In this document: piece by piece, positions 7,230 through 8,645 of the stretch
Layout of the letters: each line of letters begins with the position of its first letter
Numbering within the stretch: the first letter of the stretch is position 1
Assembly: GCA_018825925.1 (NCBI GenBank)
Contig: JAHKAT010000377.1
Location: forward strand, 1-8,645
Length of the DNA: 8,645 nt
Direction: 5' to 3'
From: Bacteroidota bacterium
GTDB taxonomy: Bacteria; Bacteroidota; Bacteroidia; Flavobacteriales_D; Crocinitomicaceae
The notes under the pieces: generated by a model
Databases searched by the model: none
What the model was told of the DNA's origin: nothing
The model's input: only the letters and a program-made list of their open reading frames with translations
Translations under genes and position numbers: made by a program

Positions 7230-7249
7230 GTGAATTCATTTGAATTCAC
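7230..7249. repeat. Perfect 20-bp palindrome between hutI and tRNA-Leu
   Basis: GTGAATTC (7230-7237) and GAATTCAC (7242-7249) are perfect inverted copies around ATTT. The element lies 44 nt before the hutI start and inside the promoter region of the divergent tRNA: the -33 TTTG (7239-7242) falls in its centre. A symmetric site this close to two starts could be an operator for a dimeric regulator. It is too short and lacks a T run, so it does not look like a terminator. Confidence 0.6.
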
Positions 7250-7267
7250 AAAAATTATATATCTTTG
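7239..7267 (+). promoter_or_regulatory. Bacteroidota-type promoter of tRNA-Leu
   Basis: TTTG (7239-7242) and TATCTTTG (7260-7267) match the Bacteroidota -33 and -7 elements (TTTG and TAnnTTTG) exactly, with 17 nt between them. That spacing lies within the known range for flavobacteria. The -7 box ends 25 nt before the mature tRNA, leaving room for a short leader. The - strand has only poor matches for a hutI promoter in the same interval. Confidence 0.8.
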
Positions 7268-7270
7268 CGC

Positions 7271-7289
7271 CACCTTTAAATAGAAGGTG
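7271..7289 (+). other. Small hairpin in the tRNA-Leu 5' leader
   Basis: CACCTT (7271-7276) pairs perfectly with AAGGTG (7284-7289) around a 7-nt loop. It occupies nearly all of the leader between the promoter and the mature 5' end at 7293. It may help present the RNase P site. A chance origin is possible for a 6-bp stem. Confidence 0.4.
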
Positions 7290-7292
7290 AAT

Positions 7293-7374
7293 GCCTCGGT
7301 GGCGGAACTGGTAGACGCGCTGGATTCAAAATCCTGTACTTTCGGGTGTGCCGGTTCGATTCCGGCCCGAGGTA
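7293..7374 (+). tRNA. tRNA-Leu, anticodon CAA (reads UUG)
   Basis: An 82-nt class II tRNA. The acceptor arm is GCCTCGG with CCGAGGT (last pair G1-U72), and the D-arm is GCG...CGC with GGTAGA in the loop. The anticodon loop TTCAAAA carries CAA at 7327-7329, in a stem CTGGA/TCCTG with one U-U mismatch at 28-42. The long variable arm TAC...GTG marks a leucine tRNA. The T-arm is GCCGG-TTCGATT-CCGGC. The discriminator base is A (7374), and only CA follows, so the CCA end is not encoded and must be added by the tRNA nucleotidyltransferase. Confidence 0.95.
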
Positions 7375-7375
7375 C

Positions 7376-7410
7376 AAAAAGCCCTGTAGTTAGACTACGG
7401 GGCTTTTTTT
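7376..7410. terminator. Strong bidirectional Rho-independent terminator
   Basis: GCCCTGTAG (7381-7389) pairs with CTACGGGGC (7395-7403) in a 9-bp stem with one G-U pair and loop TTAGA. It is flanked by five A on the left and seven T on the right, which can extend the stem or serve as T tract. It ends the tRNA-Leu transcript on the + strand. Read on the - strand it lies about 80 nt after the peptidase stop codon and has a five-T tract, so it can also end that transcript. Confidence 0.9.
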
Positions 7411-7484
7411 ATTGCATTTAGGTTCCTATCTGGGTACCATTCACACTCTTCTCAATCCCTTATCGGGCTTAACAGTCTGTTCTG

Positions 7485-8645
7485 CTAATTCTCATTTAGT
7501 TCATATCTCAGTTCTTTGCCTTTTACTGTAGCCGGAATTCCTTCCGACAACCAACGCGGTGCTGGTTGATTCATTAAGTAATGATCGAAAAACTGGCGCA
7601 TTCTTATGCTTAAATCGATTCGGTTTGCATTTTTCATTAGATTGTGATCATCACCGTTGTAGTTCAATAACCAACTAGCTTTTCCCAATCGTTTCAAGCC
7701 TGTAAAAAGTTCAATTCCTTGGTACCATGGCACAGCTCCATCTCCATCATTGTGCATAATTAAAAGAGGGGTTTGAACTTTTGGTAAGAAAAACAAGGGT
7801 GAATTTTCGGTGTACAAATTTGGAGCTTCCCAAATTGTTTTTCCAATTCTACTTTGTGTTTTTTCATACTGAAATTGTCTGTTCAATCCACTGCCCCAAC
7901 GAATTCCGCCATAAGCAGAAAACATGTTTGCAACAGGTGCTCCAGCCATTGCCGCTTTGTATCTATTGGTCATAGTAACCAATTGGGCCGTTTGATATCC
8001 TCCCCAACTTTGACCCTGTAATCCCATTCGTGTTGAGTCGATATTTTTATACTTTTTCAAGGCTGCATCTGTTGCTCCCATGATACAATCGAAAGCCCCT
8101 TTTGCAGGAAAACCTTCTTTATAGCGAATGTCTGGAATCAAAACGACATATCCTGCTGAGGCATATTCTGTAGGGTAAATGATACTTGCCGTTGGTTTGG
8201 GCACATAGTGGTTGTGTAATTGATCTGTGTATAACTCATAGAAATACACCAACATAGGATACGATTTTGTAGCGTCAAAATTTTCTGGTCTGTATAACAA
8301 GGCTTGCAGTTTTTGACCATCTCGACTTTTGTAATCTATTAATTCAACTTGAGCCCAATTGTACTCTTTTTGCTGAGGATTGGTGATTGAAATCTTCTTT
8401 TCCGCTTCAAATTGATCATTCATGATATACAAATCTGCATACGCTTGTAAGTTGGATTTTCTTAGCAAAATGGTACTTCCATCTTCAGAACGATTGATGC
8501 TATTAATATTATTTGGCGTTTGATAAACTAAGTCGATACTTTTCGTTGTTTCATTCCAAAAATAAACCAGTTCATCTTTCGTTTTTTCATCCAATCCTGT
8601 AAAATAGGTGTTGGCCGGCGTGATATAAACACTGTCGCGCTCCCA
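7485..8645 (-). CDS. S9-family (prolyl oligopeptidase-type) serine peptidase, 5' end outside window
   Basis: The frame is open to the right window edge, so only the last 386 residues are seen. The visible part starts WERDSVYITP, and a TTG at 8592-8594 within it is not a real start. It contains the end of a beta-propeller-like region (about residues 1-95) and then the alpha/beta-hydrolase catalytic domain. The catalytic domain shows YPMLVYFYE and VVLIPDIRYKEGFP, then the nucleophile S213 in GQSWGGY, D302 in HNDGDGAVPW and H334 in GDDHNLM. The Ser-Asp-His triad is complete and in S9 order. Family members cut peptides after proline or release dipeptides or acylated residues; the exact specificity cannot be read here. 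Relatives in Bacteroidota are long (propeller plus hydrolase) and often exported, but the signal peptide would lie outside the window. It converges on tRNA-Leu and shares the terminator at 7376-7410. Confidence 0.92.
   Translation of the reverse strand, partial: WERDSVYITPANTYFTGLDEKTKDELVYFWNETTKSIDLVYQTPNNINSINRSEDGSTILLRKSNLQAYADLYIMNDQFEAEKKISITNPQQKEYNWAQVELIDYKSRDGQKLQALLYRPENFDATKSYPMLVYFYELYTDQLHNHYVPKPTASIIYPTEYASAGYVVLIPDIRYKEGFPAKGAFDCIMGATDAALKKYKNIDSTRMGLQGQSWGGYQTAQLVTMTNRYKAAMAGAPVANMFSAYGGIRWGSGLNRQFQYEKTQSRIGKTIWEAPNLYTENSPLFFLPKVQTPLLIMHNDGDGAVPWYQGIELFTGLKRLGKASWLLNYNGDDHNLMKNANRIDLSIRMRQFFDHYLMNQPAPRWLSEGIPATVKGKELRYELNEN

Noticed and set aside
7340..7380. 3' end of the tRNA gene as an attachment site for an integrated element.
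   Set aside because: No repeat of the tRNA end, integrase or foreign-looking gene occurs in the window. A terminator follows directly.
7421..7440. Imperfect inverted repeat GGTTCC...GGTACC downstream of the peptidase gene.
   Set aside because: It has a mismatch in a 6-bp stem, and the strong terminator next to it already explains the end of transcription.
8592..8594. TTG as start of the S9 peptidase.
   Set aside because: The frame stays open for 17 more codons to the window edge with family-like residues, so the gene simply continues outside.

Overview
The window looks like chromosome from an AT-rich member of the Bacteroidota, most likely a flavobacterium-type organism. The evidence is two type IX secretion (T9SS) type A C-terminal sorting domains, a lipoprotein with a Bacteroidota-style lipobox, start codons mostly without Shine-Dalgarno sequences, and an exact TTTG / TAnnTTTG promoter in front of a tRNA gene. 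The species cannot be named from the sequence.

Left part (1-1840, + strand): the 3' end of a T9SS cargo gene. Its reading frame is closed by a stop codon at 4-6, so the gene is either disrupted or frameshifted at the window edge. It overlaps by 11 nt a small lipoprotein gene (305-778, lipocalin-like pattern). A hairpin follows, then a complete 336-residue T9SS cargo protein (830-1840). All three products are predicted to be exported or cell-surface proteins of unknown function.

Middle part (1861-7185, - strand): three co-directional genes, read right to left. They are hutI (imidazolonepropionase, histidine degradation), a degenerate DUF4143-type AAA ATPase, and a large AddB/RecB-like PD-(D/E)XK nuclease. 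The last two overlap by ATGA and are probably translationally coupled. The ATPase has lost the Ser/Thr of its Walker A motif and the Glu/Lys residues of its C-terminal nuclease-like fold. The nuclease has no Walker A motif and ends before the fourth cysteine expected for an AddB-type iron-sulfur cluster. This pair is the least ordinary part of the window, although an AddB-like nuclease on its own is a normal DNA-repair component.

Right part (7230-8645): a 20-bp palindrome and a clear promoter lie between divergent hutI and a tRNA-Leu(CAA) gene. The tRNA is followed by a strong hairpin terminator that works in both orientations. It also lies behind the 3' end of an S9-family (prolyl-oligopeptidase-type) serine peptidase on the - strand, whose 5' part runs off the window.

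No insertion sequence, CRISPR array, phage gene or integration site was seen. No stretch longer than 300 bases lacks a gene. The window is mainly housekeeping and surface-protein DNA, and I found no clear new system beyond the ATPase-nuclease pair.
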